Of a DNA stretch of 64,000 bases, positions 27,709 to 34,838 are shown one piece after another (the first letter of the stretch is position 1; every line of letters starts with the position of its first letter). A program made the position numbers and the translations under genes. Source of the stretch: an uncultured Bacilli bacterium (lineage in GTDB: Bacteria; Bacillota_I; Bacilli_A; RF39; UBA660); the NCBI GenBank assembly GCA_934086935.1, contig CAKOIQ010000003.1, positions 1-64,000 of the forward strand. Direction: 5' to 3'. The notes beneath the pieces are model-generated. The model worked only from the letters and a program-made list of their open reading frames with translations. It had not been told where the DNA came from and made no database searches.

Positions 27709-28557
27709 TTATTTTAAGAGGTATTTGTTGATTGGTACTAACACTGCATTTGCATCTGCTTTTCCTAATTCATATAACATTTTTAATTTCTTTTTATTTT
27801 TTTCTAGTCTTTTAATTTTTAAATTTTGACTTGGTCTAATAAATATTATTTCATTTTTTCTAGATTTTTCTTCTATATACTTTATTGTTTCATTATACAT
27901 AACAGGACGTAATTTAAGAGCATGTATAAAGTTTGGATATTTATTATAAAAAAGCCATGATGGTTGATGTTTATATTTTTTGGTATAATTTTCTGGTCGT
28001 GTCCCTATTACAACTATTTTATTATAACCTAAATTTTCCATGTGCTTTATGGGAATACTATCACAAGTTGCTCCATCTAAATAACATTTATTATCTATTT
28101 CTACAATTTTAGATACATATTGCATTGAACCTGAAGCTCTTAAATATTCCATTTCCTTATTATTTTTTAAATCTTTTATTTCTACATATTCAGCTTTTCC
28201 AGTAGATAAATTTGTTACCACTACAAAAAACTTGGTTTTATTATTTTTAAAGGTTTCATAATCAAATTTATCTAATTCATTCACTAATTTATCAAAACAA
28301 AAATCTTTGTTCATTATATTACCAGTTTTTAAAAATGATTTTATACCCATATAATCTTTATTTCTAATATATTTTAAGTTATAACGGTACACTCTTCCCG
28401 GTTGATGAGATTTATAATTAATCCCAAATAATGCACCAGCTGATACGCCTATAATTGCATCAAATTGAATGTGGTTTTTCATTAAGATATCTAGAACACC
28501 AGCAGTATACATGCCTCTCATGGCGCCACCTTCTAGAATTAAACACGATTTATTCAC
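27709..28557 (-). CDS. Patatin-like phospholipase
   Basis: A 282-residue serine acyl hydrolase of the RssA/YchK patatin group. It has the oxyanion loop GGAMRGMYTAG (about 10-20), the nucleophile elbow GVSAG (Ser about residue 39) and the catalytic Asp in YLDGA (about 160). It probably hydrolyses membrane phospholipids or lysophospholipids in the cytoplasm. There is no signal peptide. The start is GTG at 28557, eight bases after AGAAGGAG. It is a single gene. Confidence 0.9.
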   Translation of the reverse strand: MNKSCLILEGGAMRGMYTAGVLDILMKNHIQFDAIIGVSAGALFGINYKSHQPGRVYRYNLKYIRNKDYMGIKSFLKTGNIMNKDFCFDKLVNELDKFDYETFKNNKTKFFVVVTNLSTGKAEYVEIKDLKNNKEMEYLRASGSMQYVSKIVEIDNKCYLDGATCDSIPIKHMENLGYNKIVVIGTRPENYTKKYKHQPSWLFYNKYPNFIHALKLRPVMYNETIKYIEEKSRKNEIIFIRPSQNLKIKRLEKNKKKLKMLYELGKADANAVLVPINKYLLK

Positions 28558-28638
28558 AAATTTCTCCTTCTACAAATAATCTTATTTACTATAACTCCTG
28601 AGGAATATTACCATAAGAATAATAATTAAATATTTCAT

Positions 28639-28889
28639 TTATAATTTTTGGTATTCTTCTTCATTAATTAAATCACTATTTAAATATTTATTTTTAATTT
28701 CTATAAGTAAATTATTATATAATTCGTTATATTCTGTTTGAGCGATTATACTTATTTTTATTATTCCTAAATCTGGATTTAATAAAATCGTTTTTCACTT
28801 TCCGCCAAGCCTAGAATATTAATTGTTTTGTTGGGTGTAAATGTTTTATAATATAAACTTCTCACCGATTCTTCTTTTATTAAATCCAT
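28639..28889 (-). pseudogene. Small gene broken by a -1 frameshift
   Basis: On the minus strand an ATG at 28889 opens MDLIKEESVRSLYYKTFTPN..., reaching GLAESEKRFY and a stop. In the -1 frame, from a GAAAAA run near 28793, a coding-like frame continues (KTILLNPDLGIIKISIIAQ, later EEEYQKL) to TAA at 28639. The joined product would be 83 residues. I recognise no family. The rest of the 28558-29253 gap, beyond this remnant, shows no gene or RNA that I can support. Confidence 0.55.
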
Positions 28890-29253
28890 AATTATTACTC
28901 TCAGCTATTGTAATTATACAATAATTTTTTGAAATATTCTATTAATATGTTTACAGTGTTTATATTACTGTATACGTTGAATTTATAAATAATATCTTGT
29001 TAATAAATATTAAAAAATAAAATACAGTCTTATTGCATACTGATATATATGTAAGTACAACCTAATTGAACATATTTGCTAATGATGTATTTTGGTATGA
29101 ATATAACGACCACTAGGCATAAATTCATAGGTAGTAGTAACTAATAGTTGATTAAATTATATTACGGCATTGCCATTTTGAAATAAACATTTTATCTTTT
29201 TTATAGTCTGTAAATAATTTTTATTGTATGATTAAATTAGAGGTTGTTAAAAG

Positions 29254-29652
29254 ATGTATAATATTTGGTGTAAGGTAAGAGTGTCAGATATTTTTTTTGT
29301 TGTTTTAGGAGTAATCTTTTCAATAGGTTCATTTTTTATTGATAGTAAATATGATTACATAATATTAATAGTTACTTTATTATCAATTATTTATTTATTA
29401 AAGTGTATTTTTAAGTATTTATCATTAAAAAAGCATGGTACATTGATTCAGAATATTCCGTATGAATTTAAGCAAATAAATGATAAGGAAAAAGTGTAGA
29501 TTATCAATTGTCAACTTAATGATGGTAATTCTATTCAACTTTTTAAAAAGAAATTGAACTGGGGTAATACTAATTCTAGTGGAACACCAGATGTTTTGAT
29601 ATATTTTAATAATCCGAAGAAATATTTTATTTTTGATCCTAAAACAAAATAA
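29254..29652 (+). pseudogene. Small membrane protein gene interrupted by an in-frame amber codon
   Basis: An 81-codon frame with two membrane helices (about 10-28 and 33-52) stops at TAG (29497-29499). The same frame stays open for another 50 codons (IINCQLNDGNSIQLF..., later TPDVLIYFNNPKKYFIFDP) to TAA at 29652. The layout of two helices, an IPYEF strand and a terminal PDVLIYFNNPKKYFI segment resembles DUF3592-like membrane proteins, which are normally uninterrupted. TAG is an ordinary stop here (secA uses it), so this is most simply a nonsense-mutated gene. The 81-residue part could still be made. AGAGG precedes the ATG. Confidence 0.6.
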
Positions 29653-29729
29653 ATAATATTGTCTTTCAAAAGAGTTCTTCCCCTTTATATACTATTATTG
29701 ACTTTGCATATGTTAATTTTAGTTTTATT

Positions 29730-29753
29730 AAACGAGTCGTAGCTCGTTTTTTT
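29730..29753 (+). terminator. Terminator downstream of the interrupted membrane gene
   Basis: AAACGAG/CTCGTTT, a 7-bp stem with a 6-base loop and TTTTTTT on the plus strand. The remaining gap from 29754 to 29903 has no gene that I can support. Confidence 0.75.
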
Positions 29754-29903
29754 ATGCTAAAATTTTTATCATTATAGTTTTAAATTTTTTTAATATCCAT
29801 TTATAAAATGTCATTACCATCATTAAATACTTAATAATAAATATCTCCATTTATGATGGTGGATTTTAACCTATAAACTGTATGTTCTTTTCGTTTTTAA
29901 TAA

Positions 29904-29929
29904 CAAAAAAACTAACTATTTCTAGTTAG
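29904..29929 (-). terminator. Terminator of tmRNA
   Basis: On the minus strand CTAACTA/TAGTTAG with a GAAA tetraloop, followed by a U7 run, about 45 bases beyond the mature tmRNA end. Confidence 0.8.
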
Positions 29930-29971
29930 CATCTATTACTTAAACTCAAAAAGTTCGAGTATCAATCAATA

Positions 29972-30328
29972 TGGTGGAGCCGAGCAGAATTGAACTGCTG
30001 TCCAAAATATTTTTATAGTACAATCTACAAGTTTAGATAATTTGTTATTTCACTAGTAGGAAGAAAATTATCTAAATTGCTACTAGCTGAGCTTAAAAAT
30101 TTTCATTAAATAAATCAAGCAATTTATTTAATATAATCTACTATTATGAACCAATTTAAAACTCTGTAGATTTAGTCTTAAACTAGTGCTCCGTGCCAAC
30201 TATTAGGCAAATGCTAGAGCTGTATTATAATTTGTATTGTCAGTTATTTTAACTGTTTTGCTATTTAGGATAGCAACCACTTGCATGTAAAATAAAATAT
30301 ATATTTTGTCGAAACCAAAAACGGCCCC
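29972..30328 (-). ncRNA. ssrA: Transfer-messenger RNA (tmRNA, SsrA)
   Basis: About 357 bases. The 5' end (GGGGCCGTTTTTGGTTTCGACA) and the 3' end (GCAGTTCAATTCTGC T-arm, CGGCTCC, then ACCA) form the Ala-tRNA-like half with acceptor GGGGCCG/CGGCTCC. The tag reading frame runs through KTVKITDNTNYNTALAFA and ends with TAA TAG (stop at 30203-30205). The resume codon is near 30262 but cannot be fixed by eye. The tag ends ALAFA rather than the common ALAA. It rescues stalled ribosomes together with SmpB (6.2 kb). Confidence 0.95.
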
Positions 30329-30337
30329 GTGTCTAAT

Positions 30338-30366
30338 ATATTAACATATTTGGAGCCGTTTATCAA
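30338..30366 (-). promoter_or_regulatory. Promoter of ssrA
   Basis: On the minus strand TTGATA, 17 bases, TAATAT. The -35 overlaps the divIC stop codon. The start point falls within a few bases of the mature 5' end. Confidence 0.7.
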
Positions 30367-30656
30367 TCTTCTTTAAATTTTAAAATTATTTCGCCGTCTT
30401 TAGATAGCATAAATTTTTCACGAGCATATTTAGCGACATAATTCGGATCTTGTAATTTAGTAATTGCACTGTTTAGTTCTTCTTCTTCCTCTAATAATGC
30501 AGTATAAGACTGTTCAAGTTTTTTAGTTTCTTTACGATTTGCAAGAATACCATTCCAGCAATTATAAGAGAATACAGCTAAATAAGAAATTACTATTATT
30601 ATTAATAATGACCAGATCATGATACGTCTTTTATCTTTTTTAGTTAATTTACCCAT
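30363..30656 (-). CDS. divIC: Septum-formation protein DivIC/FtsB family
   Basis: A 97-residue bitopic division protein with a short basic cytoplasmic N-terminus, one transmembrane helix (about 14-32), then an extracytoplasmic coiled coil (NRKETKKLEQSYTALLEEEEELNSAITKLQ) and the conserved DPNYVAKYAREKFML. It joins FtsL and DivIB in the divisome. The start is the ATG at 30656. GGAGAG lies nine bases before it, and a GTG three codons upstream lies within that region. It follows yabP-yabQ as in Bacillus. Confidence 0.93.
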   Translation of the reverse strand: MGKLTKKDKRRIMIWSLLIIIVISYLAVFSYNCWNGILANRKETKKLEQSYTALLEEEEELNSAITKLQDPNYVAKYAREKFMLSKDGEIILKFKED

Positions 30657-30715
30657 GACAAACACTCTCCGTATTATGATTATATCATTTTTTTAAAATT
30701 TTGCATTAACTAATT

Positions 30716-30952
30716 CTAAGGTTTACACTTTTTTATTAAAGTTTTACACTTGTAATTTAAAATATACCCTAAAATTAAAGCTATTTTTAAGATATAATTA
30801 ATTATACCGTCATTTAAAAGAAATAATATATAAATATAAATTAGAGTAAATAACATTGTCAAAATAAACATTTTGGTATTATTTAATTTTGTAATATAAG
30901 CATATAGATATCCTAATAAAATGGAGAGTAATATTAATAATAATTGTTTCAT
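30716..30952 (-). CDS. yabQ: Shortened YabQ-like spore cortex membrane protein
   Basis: A 78-residue protein with three membrane helices. The segment FLLNDGIINYILKIALILGYILNY resembles the core of YabQ, a membrane protein needed for spore cortex formation in Bacillus (about 210 residues). Here only that membrane core remains. The identification rests partly on position, between yabP (4-base overlap) and divIC, as in Bacillus. Confidence 0.75.
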   Translation of the reverse strand: MKQLLLILLSILLGYLYAYITKLNNTKMFILTMLFTLIYIYILFLLNDGIINYILKIALILGYILNYKCKTLIKKCKP

Positions 30953-31230
30953 CTAAATAATTTTACCAATAAACTATTATCTTTTTGAGATGTTTCATTA
31001 TATGAGAAACTATTAATTTTTCCTTTTATTGATACATTTCCGTCTACCGTATCTAATTTTATTATTTCAAGATTTTCACCTTTTATTATTATATTCCCCA
31101 TAATTGATTCTAAATTAAATTCTTTATCATCAAAATTTATTATTTTTTTTATGCCACTTATTATGATATTTTTACGATCATTTAGTTTCACAACATGTGT
31201 GAATGCCGGTACATCTATTAATTTATCCAT
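30949..31230 (-). CDS. yabP: Sporulation protein YabP
   Basis: A 93-residue YabP/YqfC-family protein, made in the mother cell and needed for spore cortex or coat morphogenesis. Family features are the beta-rich pattern with HVVKLNDRKNIIISGIKKI and FNLESIMGNIIIKGENLEIIKLD. It overlaps yabQ by 4 bases. Its ribosome binding site (AGGAGG) lies inside a terminator-like hairpin. Confidence 0.9.
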   Translation of the reverse strand: MDKLIDVPAFTHVVKLNDRKNIIISGIKKIINFDDKEFNLESIMGNIIIKGENLEIIKLDTVDGNVSIKGKINSFSYNETSQKDNSLLVKLFR

Positions 31231-31234
31231 AAAA

Positions 31235-31265
31235 AAGCCTCCTATTAATTAATAATATGAGGCTT
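31235..31265 (-). terminator. Terminator or attenuator between spoVG and yabP
   Basis: On the minus strand AAGCCTC/GAGGCTT (7 bp, 17-base loop) followed by U-run. The right arm contains the AGGAGG of yabP, so the hairpin can both end transcription and hide the ribosome binding site. Confidence 0.7.
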
Positions 31266-31283
31266 ATTAATAATTATTACTTA

Positions 31284-31541
31284 TTAAGCTGCTTTATTGT
31301 ATTCTTCAATAATAGCGTCTTCAAATTGTTTACGAACATCTGGATTTATTGGATGAGCAATGTCTCTATATCCGCCTGTTGCAGTTTTTCTACTAGGCAT
31401 AGCTATAAATAAACCGTTGTCTCCTTCTATAATTCTAATGTCGTGTACAGCAAATGCATCGTCTAGTAATACAGAAGCAATTCCTTTCATACGAGAGCCT
31501 TCTTTTTCAACTTTTCTAACACTAACAGATGTAATTTTCAT
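31284..31541 (-). CDS. spoVG: Regulator SpoVG
   Basis: An 85-residue nucleic-acid-binding regulator conserved in Firmicutes that affects septation, sporulation and capsule in relatives. It starts MKITSVSVRKV and contains KGIASVLLDDAFAVHDIRII and FIAMPSRK, all diagnostic. The start is the ATG at 31541, behind AGAAGGAG. A GTG three codons upstream is too close to the site. Confidence 0.97.
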   Translation of the reverse strand: MKITSVSVRKVEKEGSRMKGIASVLLDDAFAVHDIRIIEGDNGLFIAMPSRKTATGGYRDIAHPINPDVRKQFEDAIIEEYNKAA

Positions 31542-31614
31542 AACATTCACTCCTTCTACTATACTGTTTTAGTTAATTTAATTTTAATCCATTGTGCAAC
31601 AAAATGCAACATAT

Positions 31615-31827
31615 TTATGATAAAAAATTAATTAAAATGTCTTTACTTAAAATATCTGAATATGAATAACTCTTTTTTTCAATGCCATTTGAAACTATAA
31701 ATACGTGACTATAACATTCAGAAATGTATCCATAAAATATTTCGTTTCGATTGCGATTTTCTCTAGAAGTGACTTTTATTTCTTTATTTAAATGATTTCT
31801 TATATCCGTTTTAATTGATTCAATCAT
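31615..31827 (-). CDS. veg: Veg protein
   Basis: A 70-residue Veg family protein (begins MIESIKTDIRNHLNKEIKV, with GIEKKSYSYSDILSKDI). Veg is abundant in Bacillus and promotes biofilm-matrix expression. It overlaps yabG by ATGA, suggesting coupled translation. Position and length match Bacillus veg. Confidence 0.92.
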   Translation of the reverse strand: MIESIKTDIRNHLNKEIKVTSRENRNRNEIFYGYISECYSHVFIVSNGIEKKSYSYSDILSKDILINFLS

Positions 31828-32597
31828 CTTGGATACCCCACATACATAAGTCCATTACAAACAACCCCTCCCATTCCATCTGAACCATACTTGGTTTTAT
31901 TTAATAATTCTATTAAATTTATTGTTTTCATTTTGTCTGTTAAAGCAATAGTTGTAGCTATGATTGCTGGATCAAGTGCATGTATATTTACTCGTTTCGG
32001 ACTGGATGCAAAATTTGCTCCACATTTTATTAATTCCTCATAATCACTTTGACATGCACCTGCTATAATAATTAATTTATCGTGATTTTTTTCGTATTTT
32101 CGTGCTTTTTTTACGGATTCACAAAAATATTTAGAATTTCTATAATTATTAATATTTGATTTTGAACCTTTTTTAGGATAATATGCATCATGTCCTGTTA
32201 TTATAACAATATCTGGATTACATTCTATTAAATATTTATTTATCTTGCTTGGAAGCTCTTCTTCGTTAACTACTTTACCAAATGCTTTTAAATTATTTTG
32301 TTTATAATAATTTAAGCATCTGTTTAAGTATTCTTCATCACCGTCACAATGTAAAATTTTGGCTGGCATGTAAAAGTATTCATTACGATCCAAATTATCG
32401 TTATTATTTATTTTATATTCAAAATTATCTTTTCTGGTTTCTGTATATAAAACTAAATCTTCAATAGGACTATCAGCATATAATCTTACATTTTCGCCTT
32501 TTAGGTAACAAATACCATCTTTTATATTTAATATTTTAAATATTGTATCATTGTTATAACTCTTTCTAGTTACATAGTCACCTTTTTGAAAGTTCAT
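31824..32597 (-). CDS. yabG: Sporulation-specific protease YabG
   Basis: A 257-residue YabG family protein, a cysteine-type peptidase that processes spore coat proteins (SpoIVA, SafA) in relatives. The family blocks FQKGDYVTRKSY, PDIVIITGHDAYY, FCESVKKARKYEKNHDKLIIIAGACQSDYEELI and GANFASSPKRVNIHALDP include the conserved His (GHD) and Cys (GACQ). The start is the ATG at 32597 after AAGGTGG. It ends in TGA, confirming that UGA is a stop. Confidence 0.95.
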   Translation of the reverse strand: MNFQKGDYVTRKSYNNDTIFKILNIKDGICYLKGENVRLYADSPIEDLVLYTETRKDNFEYKINNNDNLDRNEYFYMPAKILHCDGDEEYLNRCLNYYKQNNLKAFGKVVNEEELPSKINKYLIECNPDIVIITGHDAYYPKKGSKSNINNYRNSKYFCESVKKARKYEKNHDKLIIIAGACQSDYEELIKCGANFASSPKRVNIHALDPAIIATTIALTDKMKTINLIELLNKTKYGSDGMGGVVCNGLMYVGYPR

Positions 32598-32628
32598 GAA
32601 TACCACCTTATTAAATTTATGCAAAAAA

Positions 32629-32648
32629 AAAGCAAATATTATTGCTTT
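32629..32648 (-). terminator. Terminator after ksgA
   Basis: AAAGCAA/TTGCTTT, a 7-bp stem with a 6-base loop and a U-run on the minus strand. Confidence 0.8.
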
Positions 32649-33421
32649 AGTTTATTTGATATTTCAATATATACTTCTATTGGTATTTCTTCAGCACGGT
32701 TATTTAGAGAATAGCTATTTGCTTCTAATACCGAAGATATTATATCTAAATTAAAATTTTTTAAATTGTTTCTTAAATTTTTTCTTTTAAATTGGAAAGC
32801 TGATTCAATTAAGTTATTAAAAATATTAAAATCGGTTTTCTCTTTATTATTTGGAGTCAATTTAATAATTGCACTATCAACATTTGGTCTTGGATAAAAA
32901 CAGTTTTTACTTACATTAAATAATTTTTTTATATCATAAAAATAATTAAGAAGTACGGTAATATATCCATAATCCTTTGTTTGGGGCTTAGCTGATAATC
33001 GATCTGCTACTTCTTTTTGAACCATTAATACTAATCCTTGGGGATTTATATTAGCAAAAGTAATCTTTTTTATAATTGGGGTTGTTATGTAATATGGGAT
33101 GTTTGCTATTACATATAAGTTCTCATATTGCATGTTTGATAAATCAGAGGTTAAATCAGCTTCTAAGAAATCTTTAAAAAATATTTGAGTTTTTTCATTT
33201 TTAATTGATGCTAATTGTTCTTTAAGAGATTCATCTATTTCATAACAAATAATATTACAATTATATTTTTGAAGCCATTTAGTTAAGTTACCGCTTCCAG
33301 GGCCTACTTCAATAATTAAATCATTAGGATTAGGATTTATTGATGTATATATTTTTTGTAGTATGCCTTGATCAGTTAAAAAATTTTGACCATATTTCTT
33401 TTTAAAAATGTGTTCTTTCAT
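32639..33421 (-). CDS. rsmA: 16S rRNA (adenine1518/1519-N6)-dimethyltransferase
   Basis: KsgA/RsmA dimethylates two adjacent adenines in helix 45 of 16S rRNA late in 30S assembly. It has KKKYGQNFL, the SAM-binding EVGPGSGNLT, the catalytic NIPYYITTPII, and the C-terminal PRPNVDSAIIKL and RRKNLRN-like (KRKNLRNNL) segments. It is 260 residues from the ATG at 33421 (GGTGTG upstream). The ORF's earlier GTG is within that site. The place after the 3D protein and before yabG is conserved. rnmV, usually next to it, is absent here. Confidence 0.96.
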   Translation of the reverse strand: MKEHIFKKKYGQNFLTDQGILQKIYTSINPNPNDLIIEVGPGSGNLTKWLQKYNCNIICYEIDESLKEQLASIKNEKTQIFFKDFLEADLTSDLSNMQYENLYVIANIPYYITTPIIKKITFANINPQGLVLMVQKEVADRLSAKPQTKDYGYITVLLNYFYDIKKLFNVSKNCFYPRPNVDSAIIKLTPNNKEKTDFNIFNNLIESAFQFKRKNLRNNLKNFNLDIISSVLEANSYSLNNRAEEIPIEVYIEISNKLKQ

Positions 33422-33452
33422 ATTAATCACACCAATAGTTTATCATAAAAAA

Positions 33453-33472
33453 AAGATAGTTTAAACTATCTT
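33453..33472 (-). terminator. Terminator after the 3D-domain gene
   Basis: A perfect 20-base palindrome (AAGATAGTTT/AAACTATCTT) followed by a U-run on the minus strand. Confidence 0.8.
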
Positions 33473-33993
33473 GTATATCCGAATCTTAAAATATTGTATG
33501 AAATATCTTTTCTTCCAACATTTGTTAGTGCTTCTTGTTGAGAAGCAACTAGTAAATCGAGTGCTGTTCCAGTTACGCCTCTATCTAATACTATAGCTGT
33601 TATTGGTGCTTTATTTAAATTAAATTGAACTATTGAACCACATGGAAGACTTCTCGATGAAGCAACGATTCTAACTGTACCATAATCTTTATCATTATAG
33701 GTAGTAATTCTATCTGTTAATACGTTTTGACCAGTACAGCCAAGAGTTCCGCCACATAATGGACAATCAGCTGCATAACCTGTTAAAACGCCATTGTATG
33801 TATCTTTAGGAGTGTACAAATCATTTCTTTGAATCTCTTCAATCTTTATTGACATTGCGTGTAAATCTAAAGTTTTATTTAAATTATCATTTGTACTTTT
33901 TAGTTCAGATTGTGGAATACAAACTGATGGAAAAGATAAAATTGTAATTGTTATTATGATTAATCGAAAGTATTTGAATATATTTCTTTTCAT
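33466..33993 (-). CDS. Exported 3D-domain protein (YabE-like)
   Basis: A 175-residue protein with a signal peptide (about 8-25) and a C-terminal 3D domain (about 68-175), named for its three conserved aspartates. TGYAADCP and AIVLDRG...ALDLLVA are visible. 3D domains resemble the double-psi barrel of lytic transglycosylases and are typical of YabE, YuiC and other Firmicutes cell-wall or germination proteins. The G5 domain of YabE is missing. Four cysteines (77, 80, 86, 118) in the domain are unusual. The location between tatD and ksgA matches yabE. Confidence 0.85.
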   Translation of the reverse strand: MKRNIFKYFRLIIITITILSFPSVCIPQSELKSTNDNLNKTLDLHAMSIKIEEIQRNDLYTPKDTYNGVLTGYAADCPLCGGTLGCTGQNVLTDRITTYNDKDYGTVRIVASSRSLPCGSIVQFNLNKAPITAIVLDRGVTGTALDLLVASQQEALTNVGRKDISYNILRFGYTR

Positions 33994-34029
33994 AATTCAT
34001 GCTCCATATCTTTTTTCATTGTATCATGT

Positions 34030-34782
34030 TTAATTTTCGATGTCAAAAATATCATTGAAATTTGATTCTAAAATATTTTCAACTTCTTTAGGTAATAAAC
34101 CATATATTTCGCAGATTTTCTTTTCAATTATGTTTAAATTTAAAGGTTCATTTATAGTTCCTCTTAATGGAGCTGGTGATAAATATGGTGAATCAGTTTC
34201 TAAAAGAATGTTTTTTATGTTAATTTTTGATAAGGTTTCCGGCAAATTAGAATTTTTAAATGTTACTACTCCACCAATGCCTAATTTAAATCCCAGTTTT
34301 ATAAATTCAGTTGCTGTTTCAAGACTGCCAGAAAAACAATGGATTATTCCTTTATTATGATGACGTTTTAATACTTTAAGCAGATCGTCAGTGGCGTTGC
34401 GATTATGAATTATTACTGGCAAATTATTTTTTTCTGCTAATGTTAAAAAATAGTCTAATAATTTTAATTGTTCATTTTTATTTTGATCATTGTGATAGTA
34501 ATCTAAGCCTATTTCTCCAATAGCGATTATGCCTTTAGTATTGATGTTTTTAGTAATATAATCTAATTCTTTGTCGAGGTTTTTGCCTATGTTATCTGGA
34601 TGAATTCCTAGTGCACCATAAACATTTTGATTATTTATAAGTTTTAAAACCTCTTCATTACTTATTTGATTGTATCCATTTATAATTATTCTTTTTACAT
34701 TTGAAGATGACAAATTATCAATTATTGATTGAGGATTATAATATTCTGTAGAAAGAATATGACAATGTGTATCTGTTAACAT
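34030..34782 (-). CDS. tatD: TatD-family metal-dependent deoxyribonuclease
   Basis: A 250-residue TIM-barrel hydrolase (YabD in Bacillus). Metal ligands are DTHCHI (His5/His7 region), GEIGLDYYH, VIIHNRNA, GIIHCFSG and LLETDSPY. TatD acts as a DNase/exonuclease in DNA repair or turnover. AAGGTG stands ahead of the ATG. It lies between metG and the 3D gene as in Bacillus. Confidence 0.95.
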   Translation of the reverse strand: MLTDTHCHILSTEYYNPQSIIDNLSSSNVKRIIINGYNQISNEEVLKLINNQNVYGALGIHPDNIGKNLDKELDYITKNINTKGIIAIGEIGLDYYHNDQNKNEQLKLLDYFLTLAEKNNLPVIIHNRNATDDLLKVLKRHHNKGIIHCFSGSLETATEFIKLGFKLGIGGVVTFKNSNLPETLSKINIKNILLETDSPYLSPAPLRGTINEPLNLNIIEKKICEIYGLLPKEVENILESNFNDIFDIEN

Positions 34783-34811
34783 TTAAAATCACCTTATTTT
34801 AGTATAAATTA

Positions 34812-34838
34812 AAAAGCATCTTATAACAAGATACTTTT
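34812..34838 (-). terminator. Terminator after metG
   Basis: On the minus strand AAAAGTATCTT/AAGATGCTTTT (11 bp with one wobble), 5-base loop, U-rich tail. Confidence 0.8.

Noticed and set aside
29497..29499. TAG as a reassigned sense codon
   Set aside because: Essential genes such as secA and rpmH end in TAG with no sensible continuation, so TAG is a normal stop.
29770..29860. Possible short hydrophobic-basic toxin-like peptide on the minus strand (about 21 residues starting MVMTFYKW)
   Set aside because: The only purine-rich site is about 20 bases from the ATG, no antisense RNA promoter was seen, and such short frames occur by chance in A/T-rich DNA.
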